Source: Pseudocitrobacter vendiensis (GTDB lineage Bacteria > Pseudomonadota > Gammaproteobacteria > Enterobacterales > Enterobacteriaceae). Taken from it: a stretch of 64,000 bases of DNA. The stretch lies in NCBI RefSeq assembly GCF_943590815.1, contig NZ_CALSBS010000001.1:124001-188000 (forward strand), written 5' to 3'. The notes under the pieces were generated by a model. The model was given only the letters and a program-made list of their open reading frames with translations, searched no databases and was not told the origin of the DNA. Of this stretch, positions 1 to 10,953 are shown piece by piece (positions within the stretch are counted from its first letter, which is position 1; every line of letters begins with the position of its first letter). A program made the position numbers and the translations under genes.

Positions 1-717
1 TTCAAGCCGCAACTGTTGCAGGATGTGCAGGGCGCGTTTACTTTTTCCCGCCAGCAGGGCATCGACCCAGTGGAAGGGCGTAAAGTGCGCCGCATCATTC
101 ACCGCCTGCTCTACGCGCGGTAGCGTCAGTTTACCGTCCGGCCAAAGCAGTGATAAACGTTCCAGCGCCTGCGACAACGCTAACAGGTTGCCTTCATAGC
201 AGTAACACAATAGCTGGCTGGCGGGCTCATCTAACTGAAGATTCAGTTGTTTTGCACGCGTCGCTAACCAGCGCGGAAGCTGGGCTTGTTCTGGCGTCTG
301 ACAGCTTACCTGAACGGCACTGCTGGCAAGTGCGCTCACCCAGGCCGCATTTTCCTGCGCTTTGGTAAGCTTGTTGCCGCGAATAATGAGCAGCAAATCG
401 TCATGCAGCAGTGAAACCAGGCGCGCCAGTTGTTCGTTGATGGCGGCATTTGGTCCGTTTTCCGGCAGCAGCAGTAACAGCGTCTGGCGGCTGGAGAACA
501 GGCTCAGGGCCTGACTCAGCGAGAAGATCTCGTTCCAGTCGGTGCTGGCATCGAGGGAAAAGGTGTGGTGCTCGGTAAAGCCCTGCTCAGTGGCCATATG
601 GCGCACGGCGTCCTGGCTCTCCTGAAGCAGCAGCGGATCGCTACCGAGTAGCAGATACGCCGCGCGCAGCCCTTCAGAGAGCTGCGCGCGGAGTTGTTCT
701 GGATACAACCGAATCAT
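1..717 (-). CDS. holA: DNA polymerase III delta subunit (partial)
   Basis: Delta is the clamp-loader subunit that opens the beta sliding clamp. Reading the minus strand from 717 gives a start beginning [10 protein letters not shown], and the frame stays open to the window edge, ending in LLAGKSKRALHILQQL, which matches E. coli HolA at the same depth. About 239 of roughly 343 residues are present; the C-terminal part lies outside the window. The start codon overlaps the lptE stop as TGATG, so the gene is translationally coupled in a leuS-lptE-holA operon as in E. coli. Confidence 0.95.
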   Translation of the reverse strand, partial: MIRLYPEQLRAQLSEGLRAAYLLLGSDPLLLQESQDAVRHMATEQGFTEHHTFSLDASTDWNEIFSLSQALSLFSSRQTLLLLLPENGPNAAINEQLARLVSLLHDDLLLIIRGNKLTKAQENAAWVSALASSAVQVSCQTPEQAQLPRWLATRAKQLNLQLDEPASQLLCYCYEGNLLALSQALERLSLLWPDGKLTLPRVEQAVNDAAHFTPFHWVDALLAGKSKRALHILQQLRLE

Positions 718-1298
718 CAGTTACCCAGAGTGGTGGAGACACGGCCAGGACCAATCGGCGATTCTTCCGCCATCGGAATGGTATCTGGTGCCGTTTTGCT
801 GTCGGCGATGTGTACGCTCGGCAGTTTACGGATCAGCTGTTCAGCCGCTTTATCGTACATTTCGTTGATGATAATTGTTTGCTCGGCATCTTTCGCCAGC
901 GCACGCTGCGGGTTATCGAAGAACGAACGGTACACTTTGGTCGAGATAGGGAAGATATCCTGCCCCGGGATCAGCACCGACGCACGCACGGTTAATACCA
1001 TCTGGTATTCCGCCGTCTGGCCGTTCTGGAACACGGATGCCGTATCTTTCGACATGCTGCTGGTGATAATACGCAGCGACGGCACATCTTTACGCAGAGT
1101 GCTGTCTTCCAGCAGAGTGATGTCGTTCAGACGCAGCTGATTACGTACCGCACGGCTTAACGGGCCGTTCGGATCGCCGGACTGGAAGATCATCGTTTTC
1201 ATTTCGCTGGGAACCTGCGTAGTGCTACGCAGATGCCAGCCACATCCGGCGGTGACCAGCACCGCCAAAGATAACAACAGAGTTGTCAGATATCGCAC
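717..1298 (-). CDS. lptE: LPS-assembly lipoprotein LptE (RlpB)
   Basis: LptE is the outer-membrane lipoprotein that plugs the LptD barrel and helps insert lipopolysaccharide into the outer leaflet. The 193-residue protein starts with a lipoprotein signal peptide ending in a TAGC lipobox (Cys at about residue 19). The mature N-terminus GWHLR and C-terminus RVSTTLGN are those of enterobacterial LptE, and the length equals the E. coli protein. It lies 14 bp after leuS and its stop overlaps the holA start. Confidence 0.96.
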   Translation of the reverse strand: MRYLTTLLLSLAVLVTAGCGWHLRSTTQVPSEMKTMIFQSGDPNGPLSRAVRNQLRLNDITLLEDSTLRKDVPSLRIITSSMSKDTASVFQNGQTAEYQMVLTVRASVLIPGQDIFPISTKVYRSFFDNPQRALAKDAEQTIIINEMYDKAAEQLIRKLPSVHIADSKTAPDTIPMAEESPIGPGRVSTTLGN

Positions 1299-1312
1299 GC
1301 TTCCTCCCGCGC

Positions 1313-3895
1313 TTAGCCCACGACCAGGTTAAGGAGTTTACCCGGTACGTAAATCACTTTACGCACGGTAACGCCATCAAGGTATTTCGCGACCAGGTGT
1401 TCCTGGCCTGCACGTTCACGAACCTGTTCTTCGGTTGCGTCAACGGCCACGGTGATTTTCCCGCGTACTTTACCGTTCACCTGGACGACAACCAGCGTGG
1501 TGTTTTCGACCATCGCTTTTTCGTCAGCCACCGGCCACGGTGCGTTGTCGATATCACCTTCACCGCCCAGTTCACGCCACAGAGTAAAGCTGGCGTGCGG
1601 CGTGAACGGGTTGAGCATACGAACAACCGCCAGCAGCGCTTCCTGCATCAGAGCGCGATCCTGCTCGCCTTCCACCGGCGCTTTCGCCAGTTTGTTCATC
1701 AGCTCCATGATCGCCGCGATGGCGGTGTTGAAGGTCTGACGGCGACCGATATCATCGGTGACTTTGGCGATGGTTTTATGAACGTCGCGGCGCAGCGCTT
1801 GTTGATCTTCGCTCAGCGCATCCACGTTCAGCGCCGCAACCGGGCCCTGAGATGTGTGCTCATAAACCAGTTTCCAGACACGTTTCAGGAAGCGGTTAGC
1901 CCCTTCCACGCCGGATTCCTGCCATTCCAGGGTCATATCTGCCGGGGAAGCAAACATCATGAACAGACGAACGGTGTCTGCGCCGTAGCGCTCAACCATC
2001 ACCTGCGGGTCGATGCCGTTGTTTTTGGACTTGGACATTTTGCTCATGCCGGTATACACCAGCTCATGGCCTGCCGCGTCCTTCGCTTTCACGATACGAC
2101 CTTTGTCGTCACGTTCAACGATAGCATCAACCGGGGAAACCCAGTTACGCTCGCCGTTTTCGCCAACATAGTAGAAGGCATCAGCCAGCACCATGCCCTG
2201 ACACAGCAGCTGTTTAGCCGGTTCGTCAGAGTTCACCATGCCTGCGTCGCGCATCAGTTTGTGGAAGAAGCGGAAGTAAAGCAGGTGCATGATGGCGTGT
2301 TCGATACCGCCAATGTAGATATCCACCGGCAACCAGTAGTTGGCCGCGTCTGAATCCAGCATACCTTCCTGATACTGCGGGCAGGTGTAGCGCGCGTAGT
2401 ACCATGAAGATTCCATAAAGGTGTCAAAGGTGTCGGTTTCACGCAGCGCTGGCTGACCGTTAACGGTGGTTTTCGCCCACTCCGGGTCAGCTTTAATTGG
2501 GCTGGTGATACCGTCCATAACCACATCTTCCGGCAGGATAACCGGCAGCTGATCTTCAGGCGTTGGGATAACGGTGCCGTCTTCCAGTGTCACCATCGGA
2601 ATCGGCGCGCCCCAGTAACGCTGACGGGAAACACCCCAGTCGCGCAGACGGTAGTTCACTTTACGTTCGCCCACGCCCATAGAGGCCAGTTTGTCGGCAA
2701 TGGCGTTAAAGCCGTCTTCATAGCTCAGACCGTCGAATTCGCCGGAGTTGAACAGGGTGCCTTTTTCGGTCAGCGCTTGCTCGGAGAGGTCCGGTTTCGA
2801 ACCGTCAGCTGCCAGGATAACCGGCTTGATGTTCAGACCGTATTTGGTGGCGAACTCGTAGTCGCGCTGATCGTGACCCGGAACGGCCATGACGGCGCCG
2901 GTACCGTATTCCATCAGAACAAAGTTAGCCGCCCAAACCGGAATCGCTTCGCCGGTCAGCGGATGAATGGCTTTAAAGCCGGTGTCGACGCCTTTTTTCT
3001 CCATGGTCGCCATATCGGCTTCGGCCACTTTGGTGTTACGGCATTCGTCAACGAAAGCCGCCAGCGTTGGGTTGTTGGCAGCAGCCTGCTGGGCCAGCGG
3101 GTGGCCGGCGGCGACAGCCAGGTAAGTACAACCCATAAAGGTGTCTGGACGGGTGGTGTAGACGGTCAGTTTGTCGGCGTAGTCGTTTACGTCGAAGGAG
3201 ATTTCCACACCTTCGGAACGGCCAATCCAGTTGCGCTGCATGGTTTTCACCGTGTCAGGCCAGTGGTCCAGCGTATCCAGGTCGTTCAGCAGTTCGTCAG
3301 CGTAAGCGGTGATTTTGATAAACCACTGTGGGATCTCTTTACGCTCAACTTTGGTATCGCAGCGCCAGCAGCAGCCGTCGATAACCTGCTCGTTCGCCAG
3401 AACGGTTTGATCGTTCGGGCACCAGTTGACCGCAGACGTTTTCTTGTAGACCAGGCCTTTTTTATACAGCTCGGTGAAGAATTTCTGCTCCCAACGGTAA
3501 TATTCCGGAGTACAGGTTGCCAGCTCGCGGCTCCAGTCATAGCCAAAGCCCAGCATTTTGAGCTGGTTTTTCATGTAGGCGATGTTGTCATACGTCCACG
3601 GAGCCGGTGCCGTATTGTTTTTAACCGCAGCCCCTTCTGCCGGCAGACCGAACGCATCCCAACCAATCGGTTGCAGAACGTTTTTGCCCAGCATGCGCTG
3701 ATAACGGGCGATCACGTCACCGATGGTGTAGTTACGCACGTGGCCCATGTGTAGTCGACCAGAAGGATAAGGAAGCATCGACAGGCAGTAATACTTCTCT
3801 TTGCTCTCGTCTTCAGTTACTTCAAAGGTACGCTTCTCGTCCCAATGTTGCTGGACTTTTGATTCTATCTCTTCCGGGCGGTATTGCTCTTGCAT
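1313..3895 (-). CDS. leuS: Leucyl-tRNA synthetase
   Basis: This class Ia synthetase charges tRNA-Leu and edits misactivated amino acids. The HIGH signature appears as HMGH about 50 residues in, after the MLPYPSG motif, and KMSKS is present near residue 620. The frame is open upstream to 3988, but the start at 3895 ([11 protein letters not shown]) gives 860 residues, the E. coli length, so the extra upstream codons are probably untranslated leader. It heads the operon with lptE and holA. The region between 3896 and 4118 holds the divergent leuS and ybeL promoters. Confidence 0.97.
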   Translation of the reverse strand: MQEQYRPEEIESKVQQHWDEKRTFEVTEDESKEKYYCLSMLPYPSGRLHMGHVRNYTIGDVIARYQRMLGKNVLQPIGWDAFGLPAEGAAVKNNTAPAPWTYDNIAYMKNQLKMLGFGYDWSRELATCTPEYYRWEQKFFTELYKKGLVYKKTSAVNWCPNDQTVLANEQVIDGCCWRCDTKVERKEIPQWFIKITAYADELLNDLDTLDHWPDTVKTMQRNWIGRSEGVEISFDVNDYADKLTVYTTRPDTFMGCTYLAVAAGHPLAQQAAANNPTLAAFVDECRNTKVAEADMATMEKKGVDTGFKAIHPLTGEAIPVWAANFVLMEYGTGAVMAVPGHDQRDYEFATKYGLNIKPVILAADGSKPDLSEQALTEKGTLFNSGEFDGLSYEDGFNAIADKLASMGVGERKVNYRLRDWGVSRQRYWGAPIPMVTLEDGTVIPTPEDQLPVILPEDVVMDGITSPIKADPEWAKTTVNGQPALRETDTFDTFMESSWYYARYTCPQYQEGMLDSDAANYWLPVDIYIGGIEHAIMHLLYFRFFHKLMRDAGMVNSDEPAKQLLCQGMVLADAFYYVGENGERNWVSPVDAIVERDDKGRIVKAKDAAGHELVYTGMSKMSKSKNNGIDPQVMVERYGADTVRLFMMFASPADMTLEWQESGVEGANRFLKRVWKLVYEHTSQGPVAALNVDALSEDQQALRRDVHKTIAKVTDDIGRRQTFNTAIAAIMELMNKLAKAPVEGEQDRALMQEALLAVVRMLNPFTPHASFTLWRELGGEGDIDNAPWPVADEKAMVENTTLVVVQVNGKVRGKITVAVDATEEQVRERAGQEHLVAKYLDGVTVRKVIYVPGKLLNLVVG

Positions 3896-4118
3896 GGCAG
3901 CCAGTGGTCCTGTTTTCAATACAGCTACAATGTAGCCAATGGATGTGGTAATCAGATCCGCATAGCATAGCCCAAAGCGCATCGTCAAAACAGCCTTTCA
4001 CACATTATGGCGATGAAAAGCCCGGACACTGATTTACGAACTCTGTGGGGTAGCTGACAGAGTAGAGAAGAAATAAGGTCTATTATAAGAGTAGGTTAAC
4101 TGCCCGGGAGAGGAAACA

Positions 4119-4601
4119 ATGAACAAGGTTGCTCAATTTTACCGCGAACTGGTGACGACGCTGACCGAACGTCTACGCAACGGTGAGCGTGATATCGATG
4201 CGCTGGTGGAACAGGCGCGTGCGCGGGTTGTTCAGACCGGCGAGTTAACGCGAACGGAGGTGGACGAACTGATTCGCGCAGTCAGGCGTGACCTGGAAGA
4301 GTTCGCCATGAGTTACAGTGAAAGCCAGGACGACGAAGAAGACAGCGTATTTTTACGCGTCATCAAGGAGAGTATCTGGCAGGAACTGGCGGATATTACC
4401 GATAAAACACAGCTGGAATGGCGCGAAGTCTTTCAGGACCTCAATCACCACGGCGTGTATCACAGCGGTGAGGTGGTAGGGCTGGGCAATCTGGTGTGCG
4501 AGAAGTGTCATTTCCACCTGGCAGTGTATACGCCGGATGTGCTGCCACTGTGCCCGAAATGCGGGCATGACCAGTTCCAGAGAAGGCCGTTCGAGCCGTA
4601 A
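4119..4601 (+). CDS. ybeL: DUF1451 zinc-ribbon protein YbeL
   Basis: This 160-residue protein matches E. coli YbeL along its length. An N-terminal charged helical region (about residues 1-100) is followed by a C-terminal zinc-ribbon-like part with two CxxC pairs (CEKC and CPKC), ending in QRRPFEP. Its function is not established. The start is preceded by GGGAGAGGAAAC, a strong ribosome binding site. It is convergent with rihA; a REP/terminator structure separates them. In E. coli K-12 ybeL is followed by the ybeQ-hscC block, which is missing here. Confidence 0.93.
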   Translation: MNKVAQFYRELVTTLTERLRNGERDIDALVEQARARVVQTGELTRTEVDELIRAVRRDLEEFAMSYSESQDDEEDSVFLRVIKESIWQELADITDKTQLEWREVFQDLNHHGVYHSGEVVGLGNLVCEKCHFHLAVYTPDVLPLCPKCGHDQFQRRPFEP

Positions 4602-4608
4602 GGATTTG

Positions 4609-4686
4609 TGCCGGATGCGCTACGCTTATCCGGCCTACAATATGGCTTCTCCGCAGGCCCGGTAAGCGAAGTGCCACCGGGCTTTT
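4609..4686. repeat. REP element plus terminator between ybeL and rihA
   Basis: A REP-type palindrome (gccggatgcgctacgcttat ending in ccggc) is followed by a second inverted repeat, gcccggt...accgggc, running into cttttatt. The second hairpin with its T-rich tail can terminate ybeL. The element sits exactly between two convergent genes. Confidence 0.8.
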
Positions 4687-4687
4687 A

Positions 4688-5623
4688 TTAATGGTAAAAC
4701 GCTAATCTTTCTGCCAGTAAATCCACAAACCCCTGACGATCCACATCGACCATCACCCGCGCATTCGGTTTATTGCCGGTCAGGAAATAGTAATCCACAA
4801 CGGTCATGCCCTGGGTATATTTGCCCTGCGTTTCCACGCCAACCCAGCGCTCCACGGTGGTAAACAACTCGGGTTTCAGTAGCCAGGCGATGGTGCACGG
4901 GTCATGCAGCGGCGCGCCGACAAAACCCCATTTTTCATCTTTGTGATATTCAAGGAAGAAGTCGAGCAACTCGGCAACGATGGTGGAAATTGGGTTACCA
5001 ATGGCGCGGAATCGTTCCGTATCTTCAACGTGAATTTGTGCTTTATGCGTAACATCAAGCCCTGCCATCACCACCGGAATGCCGGACTGGAAGACGATTT
5101 CTGCGGCTTCCGGGTCAACGTAGATATTGAATTCTGCGGCAGGCGTCCAGTTACCCAGACTCATTGCACCGCCCATAATCACAATTTGCGCGATCTTCGG
5201 GTGCAGTTCCGGGTGGCTGTTGAGCAGCAGGGCGACGTTAGTTTGTGGGCCGGTGGAAACAATCGTGACCGGCTGGTCGCTTTCGCGCAGGGTTTTTGCC
5301 ATTAACTCAACAGCGGTGCAGGTAAGCGGGGCAAAACCGGGTTCCGGCAGCGCCGGGCCGTCAAGACCGCTTTCTCCATGCACGTTATCGGCAATAATAA
5401 GTTTACGCATCAGCGGTTTAATCGCTCCGCCCGCCACCGGAATATCGGAGCGCTTCAGCAGCGTGAGCATGCGCAGCACGTTACGCAGGGTTTTATCCGG
5501 CGTTTGGTTTCCGGCGGAGGAGGTGATGGCTTTGACATCCAGCTCCGGGGAGGCGAGGGCCAGCACGATGGCAATGGCATCGTCGTGTCCTGGGTCACAG
5601 TCGAGAATGATTGGGGTTGCCAT
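4688..5623 (-). CDS. rihA: Pyrimidine-specific ribonucleoside hydrolase RihA
   Basis: RihA hydrolyses cytidine and uridine to ribose plus base in nucleoside salvage. The N-terminal calcium-binding signature [10 protein letters not shown] is intact, as are [10 protein letters not shown] and the later [10 protein letters not shown] segment typical of inosine/uridine-preferring nucleoside hydrolases. The start at 5623 (MATPIIL) gives 311 residues like E. coli RihA and is preceded by AAGGAG; the frame extends upstream without support. It lies just downstream of gltL on the same strand with a 120 bp gap, as in E. coli. Confidence 0.95.
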   Translation of the reverse strand: MATPIILDCDPGHDDAIAIVLALASPELDVKAITSSAGNQTPDKTLRNVLRMLTLLKRSDIPVAGGAIKPLMRKLIIADNVHGESGLDGPALPEPGFAPLTCTAVELMAKTLRESDQPVTIVSTGPQTNVALLLNSHPELHPKIAQIVIMGGAMSLGNWTPAAEFNIYVDPEAAEIVFQSGIPVVMAGLDVTHKAQIHVEDTERFRAIGNPISTIVAELLDFFLEYHKDEKWGFVGAPLHDPCTIAWLLKPELFTTVERWVGVETQGKYTQGMTVVDYYFLTGNKPNARVMVDVDRQGFVDLLAERLAFYH

Positions 5624-5710
5624 AGTTACTCCTTGTCTGGTCAGGCATTTTTGCGACAAGGTTAGCGCTGCAAGGCAATGCATTCGAGGAGATGAACAGA
5701 AAAGCGTGAA

Positions 5711-5738
5711 GCGGCGCGCACTCTGAAGCGCGCGCCGA
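5711..5738 (-). terminator. Hairpin after gltL
   Basis: A GC-rich inverted repeat (ggcgcgcactc / gaagcgcgcgcc) lies within 10 bp of the gltL stop codon. On the minus strand no run of T follows, so it may stabilise the transcript 3' end or act as a weak terminator. Confidence 0.5.
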
Positions 5739-5743
5739 AAAGA

Positions 5744-6469
5744 TTAATGCAGTATTTTCGCCAGGAAGTCTTTGGCGCGTTCTGATTTCGGGTTGGCGAA
5801 GAAGGCCTCTTTCTCGGAGTCTTCGACGATTTTCCCTTCATCCATAAAGATCACCCGGTTCGCCACTTTACGGGCAAAGCCCATTTCGTGGGTCACCACC
5901 ATCATGGTCATGCCTTCGTTAGCCAGTTCAACCATGACGTCCAGCACTTCGTTGATCATCTCGGGATCGAGTGCCGAAGTCGGTTCGTCAAACAGCATCG
6001 CCACTGGATCCATGCACAGGGCGCGGGCAATCGCGACACGTTGTTGCTGGCCGCCGGAAAGCTGCGACGGGAACTTATTGGCATGTGCGGAAAGACCTAC
6101 ACGTTCCAGCAGTTTCAGCCCTTTTTCGCGCGAGGCTGCTTTATCGCGTTTCAGAACTTTTACCTGTGCCAGCGTCAGGTTTTCGATAATCGACAAATGT
6201 GGGAACAGTTCAAAGTGCTGGAACACCATCCCAACCTTTGAGCGCAGCGCCGCGAGGTTGGTTTTCTTATCGTTGACCTGAATCCCGTTCACCAGGATCT
6301 CGCCTTTCTGTACCGGCTCCAGGCCGTTAACGGTTTTGATAAGCGTCGATTTACCCGATCCTGACGGGCCGCAAACCACCACCACTTCACCCTTTTTCAC
6401 TTCGGTGGAGCAGTCGGTCAGCACCTGAAATTGACCATACCATTTAGAAACATTTTTCAGGGTAATCAT
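5744..6469 (-). CDS. gltL: Glutamate/aspartate ABC transporter ATP-binding protein
   Basis: The ATPase drives uptake of glutamate and aspartate through GltJK. Walker A (GPSGSGKST, about residues 34-42), the signature LSGGQQQR and Walker B (MLFDEP) are all intact, followed by the switch His in VVTHEMGFA. The 241 residues equal E. coli GltL. Its start overlaps the gltK stop by 4 bp (ATGA), so it is translationally coupled as the last gene of gltIJKL. Confidence 0.96.
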   Translation of the reverse strand: MITLKNVSKWYGQFQVLTDCSTEVKKGEVVVVCGPSGSGKSTLIKTVNGLEPVQKGEILVNGIQVNDKKTNLAALRSKVGMVFQHFELFPHLSIIENLTLAQVKVLKRDKAASREKGLKLLERVGLSAHANKFPSQLSGGQQQRVAIARALCMDPVAMLFDEPTSALDPEMINEVLDVMVELANEGMTMMVVTHEMGFARKVANRVIFMDEGKIVEDSEKEAFFANPKSERAKDFLAKILH

Positions 6470-7143
6470 TGAGCTGTCCTTCTTTTCAAGTAGCTGACCA
6501 ACAACGAAGCACTCAGGCTAATCACAAAATAAACGGCGCCGGCAAACAGGATCATTTCGACCTGGGTTCCGTCACGCTCACCGATGGTGGACGCGGTACG
6601 GAAGAAGTCGGCAAGACTTAAGACGTACACCAGGGAGGTATCCTGGAACAGGACGATCCCCTGGGTGAGCAGCAGCGGCACCATGGCGCGGAACGCCTGC
6701 GGCAGAATGATGAGCTTCATCGACTGCCAATGGGTCATCCCGAGCGCCAGCGCAGCGCTGGACTGACCGCGCGAAATACTCTGGATACCGGCGCGAATAA
6801 TTTCCGAATAGTAGGCGGCTTCAAACATTGAGAACGCTACCATGGCGGAGATCAGGCGGATATCGGTTTTCGGTGACAGCCCCAGCACATCCTGCAACAG
6901 CCCCGGCACGATGAGGTAAAACCACAGCAGCACCATCACCAGCGGAATGGAGCGGAAAACGTTAACGTAGGTTTTGGCAAACCAGGAGATGGGCGCAAAT
7001 GTCGACAGGCGCATCACTGCAAGGATAGTGCCCCAAACGATACCGACGATCACCGCCGTCACGGTAATTTTCAGCGTCACTACCAGCCCGGCAAGCAGAT
7101 AGGGTAGGGAAGGAACGATAGAACTCCAGTCAAACTCGTACAT
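6466..7143 (-). CDS. gltK: Glutamate/aspartate ABC transporter permease GltK
   Basis: Inner-membrane permease of the polar amino acid (HisMQ) type, with several hydrophobic segments and the cytoplasmic EAA loop ([20 protein letters not shown] region, about residues 132-151). The 225-residue length is one more than the E. coli protein. It overlaps gltL by 4 bp and touches gltJ at 7143, consistent with coupled translation of the two permease subunits and the ATPase. Confidence 0.95.
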   Translation of the reverse strand: MYEFDWSSIVPSLPYLLAGLVVTLKITVTAVIVGIVWGTILAVMRLSTFAPISWFAKTYVNVFRSIPLVMVLLWFYLIVPGLLQDVLGLSPKTDIRLISAMVAFSMFEAAYYSEIIRAGIQSISRGQSSAALALGMTHWQSMKLIILPQAFRAMVPLLLTQGIVLFQDTSLVYVLSLADFFRTASTIGERDGTQVEMILFAGAVYFVISLSASLLVSYLKRRTAQ

Positions 7144-7883
7144 TATTTGCCTCCCATATTGCCCGGCAGGCGAACTTTACGTTCTACCAGGGTCATCACC
7201 AGCATAATGAAGGCGTTGATCAAGACATAAGCAAGGGTGATTGCAGTGAACGATTCCCAGGCATGCGCTGAGTAATCCAGCAGTTTGCCTGCCTGCGCGG
7301 CCATATCGACCAGACCGATGGTGGAGGCGATAGCGGAGTTTTTCACCAGGTTCATCATCTCTGAGGTCATCGGTGGCACAATCACGCGGTAGGCGTTCGG
7401 CAGCAGCACGTAACGGTACGTTTGCGGCAGCGTTAAACCCATCGCCAGACCGGCGTTTTTCTGCCCGCGCGGTAGGGACTGAATCGCCGCGCGTACCTGC
7501 TCACACACGCGTGCCGCGGTAAAGAGGCCAAGACAAATCATTGATGAAAGGAAGAACTGAATGTTAGGGTCCAGCTCTGCTTTAAACCACATTCCCAGAT
7601 CTTCCGGCAGCAATTCTGGCACCACCAGATACCAGGTAAAGAACTGCACGATCAGCGGAACGTTACGGAACAGTTCAACGTACAGGGTGCCGATTCCGGA
7701 GAGGAAACGGTTAGGAACGGTACGCAGGATGCCGAACAGAGAGCCAACGAAGAAGGCGATAATCCAGGCGGTAATCGACAAGGCGACGGTGACCTGAAAA
7801 CCACTCCAAAGCCAGCCAAGATAGGTGGTGTTGCCGAACGGGGCTTGCTGAAGAAAGATCCCCCAGTTCCAGTCTATTGACAT
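7143..7883 (-). CDS. gltJ: Glutamate/aspartate ABC transporter permease GltJ
   Basis: Second permease subunit of GltIJKL, 246 residues as in E. coli. It starts [13 protein letters not shown], carries multiple membrane segments and an EAA loop ([20 protein letters not shown], about residues 148-167). It is separated from gltI by 161 bp, the interval that in E. coli and Salmonella produces the sRNA SroC. Expression of gltJKL therefore depends on read-through of the terminator at 7897-7922. Confidence 0.95.
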   Translation of the reverse strand: MSIDWNWGIFLQQAPFGNTTYLGWLWSGFQVTVALSITAWIIAFFVGSLFGILRTVPNRFLSGIGTLYVELFRNVPLIVQFFTWYLVVPELLPEDLGMWFKAELDPNIQFFLSSMICLGLFTAARVCEQVRAAIQSLPRGQKNAGLAMGLTLPQTYRYVLLPNAYRVIVPPMTSEMMNLVKNSAIASTIGLVDMAAQAGKLLDYSAHAWESFTAITLAYVLINAFIMLVMTLVERKVRLPGNMGGK

Positions 7884-7896
7884 AAATCTACTCCAG

Positions 7897-7922
7897 AAAA
7901 AAAAGGGTAGCAGTGCTACCCT
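7897..7922 (-). terminator. Intrinsic terminator between gltI and gltJ (SroC 3' end)
   Basis: A perfect inverted repeat GGGTAGCACTGCTACCC is followed on the minus strand by eight T residues. It lies inside the gltIJKL operon, so it partly uncouples abundant binding protein from the membrane components. Confidence 0.85.
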
Positions 7923-8050
7923 CGAAGATTGGTGAACGGCGTACTGCGATATTCGGGCCTGGCGGGGAACGACCGCCAGACCTGTAGTCTGTCCGTGCTA
8001 TTCAACAATCGAGAGGGCAGGTAGTCCCGCCCTGGTTGTTATAATTAGTT
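7898..8050 (-). ncRNA. sroC: SroC-like sRNA from the gltI-gltJ interval
   Basis: SroC is a processed fragment of the gltIJKL mRNA that in E. coli and Salmonella base-pairs with and destabilises GcvB RNA. Here the 161 bp gltI-gltJ gap ends in a strong intrinsic terminator directly upstream of gltJ, the expected SroC 3' end. The location, size and terminator fit. The 5' processing site near the gltI stop is estimated, and the sequence was not aligned to a reference. Confidence 0.7.
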
Positions 8051-8950
8051 CAGAGCTTTGTCATTCGGTTCTTTAAACAGGGCCTTCATTTCGTCAGACA
8101 GTTCAAAGTTCATGTTCAGGTTTTTCGGTGGAATTGGGTTTTTGAACCACTTCTCAAACCATTTCGCGGCCTCACCAGATGTTTGCGCCTGGGCGATGGT
8201 GTCATCCATCAGCTTTTTGAAGTCCGGGTCGTTTTTACGCAGCATACAGCCGTAGGCTTCCTGCGACTGGGGCTTGCCGACGATTTCCCAGTTGTCTGGT
8301 TTCTTCGCTTTCGCGCGCTCACCGGCCAGCAGGGCATCATCCATCATAAACGCCACCGCGCGACCGCTTTCCAGGGTACGGAAGGAGTCACCGTGGTCTT
8401 TGGCGCTGATGATGCGCATATCCATCTTCTGTTCGTCATTCAGCTTATGCAGCAGAATTTCAGAGGTGGTACCGGAAGTTACAACCACCGCTTTGCCTTT
8501 CAGGTCCGCGAAGTCTTTAATGTCGCCGCCTTTTTTGGTCAACAGACGCGTACCCACAACGAAAATAGTGTCGGAGAAGGCCGCTTGTTTCTGACGTTCG
8601 AGGTTGTTGGTGGTAGAGCCACACTCAAAATCAAAGGTACCGTTTTGCAGCAACGGGATACGGTTTTGAGAGGTGATAGGAATCAGTTTGACCTGAAGGT
8701 CAGGTTTGTTCAGCTTCTTCTTTACGGCTTCAACGATGGCGTTGGAGTAATCCTGAGAATAGCCGACCACTTTTTGCTGGTTGTCGTAGTAAGAGAACGG
8801 AACGGAAGATTCACGGTGCCCGACAACGATCACGCCGTTTTTGGCGATTTTGTCCAGGGTGCTACCTGCCGCTGGTGCATCTTCTGCGTGTGCCAGCCCG
8901 GCGCATAATCCCATCGCCAGCATAGCAGCGGTCAGTTTACGTAATTGCAT
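8045..8950 (-). CDS. gltI: Glutamate/aspartate periplasmic binding protein
   Basis: GltI captures glutamate and aspartate in the periplasm for GltJKL. The 301-residue protein starts at 8950 (MQLRKLTAAM) with a Sec signal peptide ending near AHA at about residue 21, followed by a bilobed SBP-type body; its C-terminus, FKEPNDKALN, is that of E. coli GltI. An in-frame start 15 codons upstream is possible but would put charged residues before the signal peptide. The GAGTTGGAT just upstream of 8950 supports this start. The promoter lies in 8951-9200. Confidence 0.95.
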   Translation of the reverse strand: MQLRKLTAAMLAMGLCAGLAHAEDAPAAGSTLDKIAKNGVIVVGHRESSVPFSYYDNQQKVVGYSQDYSNAIVEAVKKKLNKPDLQVKLIPITSQNRIPLLQNGTFDFECGSTTNNLERQKQAAFSDTIFVVGTRLLTKKGGDIKDFADLKGKAVVVTSGTTSEILLHKLNDEQKMDMRIISAKDHGDSFRTLESGRAVAFMMDDALLAGERAKAKKPDNWEIVGKPQSQEAYGCMLRKNDPDFKKLMDDTIAQAQTSGEAAKWFEKWFKNPIPPKNLNMNFELSDEMKALFKEPNDKALN

Positions 8951-9275
8951 ATCCAACTCCTTTATCCTCTGCGCCATCGGCGCATAGATACCCATAGTGA
9001 TGTTTGTGTTGTTATCGTCTGCAATTTCAGCGTGCAGCGTTATCTGTGTTTGTTAACATTTAGTGTGGCTTGATGTAAAGAATTTGCTGATTTATTGTTT
9101 ATTTTTGCGAACTGCTCCGCACCATTTTGAGGCAAAAATCGCAGATTGCACTGTAGAGGTGCTACCGATGATTCGTTTTGGTGCTACCGGGTTGCGCTCA
9201 TGCAGAATTCGTTACTGCCTGTGTTTATTAAGCAATTGGCGTGCCAGGATGGAGGGGGAGATGTGCGCGCTGATG
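8951..9275. other. gltI upstream region without a gene
   Basis: No coding sequence is convincing here. The AT-rich stretch 9000-9130 is the natural place for the minus-strand gltI promoter. I do not see a confident -35/-10 pair or operator. Confidence 0.5.
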
Positions 9276-9383
9276 CCCTCACCCCGGCCCTCTCCCACAG
9301 GGAGAGGGAGAAAACCAGCGCAGGGCTCATAAAATGGGTTCGAACAGTCCCCTCTCCCTGTGGGAGAGTGTTAGGGTGAGGGG
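9276..9383. repeat. Large interspersed palindrome (CCCTCACCC / GGGTGAGGG type)
   Basis: The left arm (9276-9308) and right arm (9349-9383) are near-perfect inverted copies, matching at about 29 of 33 positions by eye. Each arm contains its own small palindrome ctctccc acag ggagagg. The whole can fold as one long hairpin or as two short ones. It lies 10 bp past the lnt stop and may terminate lnt transcripts. Repeats of this core are, from general knowledge, scattered in many gammaproteobacterial genomes. Confidence 0.8.
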
Positions 9384-9392
9384 GGGAAGCGG

Positions 9393-10931
9393 TTACTTGC
9401 GACGCTGACGCAAACTCATCACCAGCGCACCAAAGCCAAACAGCGCGGTGAGCACCCACAGCGGCCAGTTGCCGGTACGTGCATACGGTGTTAAGCCGGT
9501 CGTTGGCGTCACGGAGGTGGTTAATACCTGACGAGTGAACTGCGGGATCATCGCCTGAATCTCACCCTGCGGACCAATCACGGCGGTGATGCCGTTGTTG
9601 GTGCTGCGCAGCAACGGACGTGCCAGCTCCAGCGAACGCATGCGCGCCATCTGGAAGTGCTGCCACGGGCCGATAGACTTACCAAACCACGCATCGTTAG
9701 AGATGGTCAGCAGGAAGTCTGTATCCGGACGGAAGTTATCGCGTACCTGCTCGCCGAGAATAATCTCGTAGCAAATCGCCGCTGTCAGCCTCAGGTTGTG
9801 CGCCAGCAGCTGCGGCTGAACGTATGCGCCTCGGCTAAAGGATGACATCGGCAGGTCGAAGAACGGTGCCAGTGGGCGCAGAATCGATTCCAGCGGAACA
9901 AACTCACCAAACGGGACCAGGTGGTTTTTATTGTAGCGATTTCTCGATTCGTAGCTGTACGGGCTATCTTTACCCAACGTGATGATGGTGTTGTAGGTGT
10001 CGTAACGGTTCTGTTTATTCAGACGCGCGTCAACGATACCGGTCACCAGCGTGGTGTCTTTCGAACGCAGCAGGTCATCCATCATGCGCAGGAAGTTCTG
10101 CTGATTGATTTCCAGGTCCGGAATAGCGGATTCCGGCCAGATAATCAGTTGCGATTTGCCCATCTCCGGCTGCGAGGCATCGAGATAAATTTTCAGCGTA
10201 TTAATCAGCTGATTTTCATCCCATTTTAATGACTGCGCGATATCGCCCTGTACCAGAGAAACCTGCGTCGCGCGCTGTGGCTCAAGCTGATACCACTGAA
10301 TGTAACGCAGCGGGAAGGGCAGCGCGAAGAGCACGATGGCGATTACCGCCGGACGCCAGTTGCGGGTGCAGGCAGCAAGTACCAGCAGACCGCTGACTGA
10401 CATCAGCAGGAAGTTGATCGCTTCCACGCCCATAATCGGCGCAATGCCTTTCAGCGGGCCATCAATCTGACTGTAGCCAAACTGCAACCATGGGAAGCCG
10501 GTCAGCACCCAGCCGCGCAGGAATTCAGTGATTTGCCATACCACAGGCGCAGCAATGGCGACACGGATCCAGTTCGCTTTCGGCCACAGACGCGACAGAA
10601 TACCGGTAAACAGCCCGGTATAAAGTGACATGTACGCGGCCAGTAATGCCACGAGGAAAACGTTCACCGGCCCGGGCATACCGCCAAACTGGGCGATACT
10701 GACGTAAATCCAGTGAATGCCGGAACCGAACAGCCCCAGCCCCCAGAAGTAGCCAATCCAGGCACTTTGCAGCGGTCGGCGATTGAAAGTGAGCCCCTGT
10801 AAACCCATCAATGAGATGAGCGCGGCAGGCCAGATATCATAAGGAGAAAAAGCCAGCGTTCCGCTGGCTCCGAATAACAGCGCCAGCAGTAAGCGCACGC
10901 GCTGGCGTTCAATAAGAGAGGCAAATACCAT
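9393..10931 (-). CDS. lnt: Apolipoprotein N-acyltransferase
   Basis: Lnt adds the third acyl chain to the N-terminal cysteine of lipoproteins in the inner membrane. The 512-residue protein has an N-terminal block of hydrophobic segments (about residues 10-220) followed by a periplasmic nitrilase-fold domain. Motifs visible include IIWPESAIP (catalytic Glu), [11 protein letters not shown] (Lys) and AAICYEI (nucleophile Cys near residue 387), then [11 protein letters not shown]. It follows corC by 22 bp in the order ybeZ-ybeY-corC-lnt. Confidence 0.96.
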   Translation of the reverse strand: MVFASLIERQRVRLLLALLFGASGTLAFSPYDIWPAALISLMGLQGLTFNRRPLQSAWIGYFWGLGLFGSGIHWIYVSIAQFGGMPGPVNVFLVALLAAYMSLYTGLFTGILSRLWPKANWIRVAIAAPVVWQITEFLRGWVLTGFPWLQFGYSQIDGPLKGIAPIMGVEAINFLLMSVSGLLVLAACTRNWRPAVIAIVLFALPFPLRYIQWYQLEPQRATQVSLVQGDIAQSLKWDENQLINTLKIYLDASQPEMGKSQLIIWPESAIPDLEINQQNFLRMMDDLLRSKDTTLVTGIVDARLNKQNRYDTYNTIITLGKDSPYSYESRNRYNKNHLVPFGEFVPLESILRPLAPFFDLPMSSFSRGAYVQPQLLAHNLRLTAAICYEIILGEQVRDNFRPDTDFLLTISNDAWFGKSIGPWQHFQMARMRSLELARPLLRSTNNGITAVIGPQGEIQAMIPQFTRQVLTTSVTPTTGLTPYARTGNWPLWVLTALFGFGALVMSLRQRRK

Positions 10932-10953
10932 TTAGGTGAAATGTCCTGTTAGT

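Noticed and set aside
1283-2353. Long open frames antisense to leuS
   Set aside because: They are shadows of leuS codon usage; leuS itself is certain.
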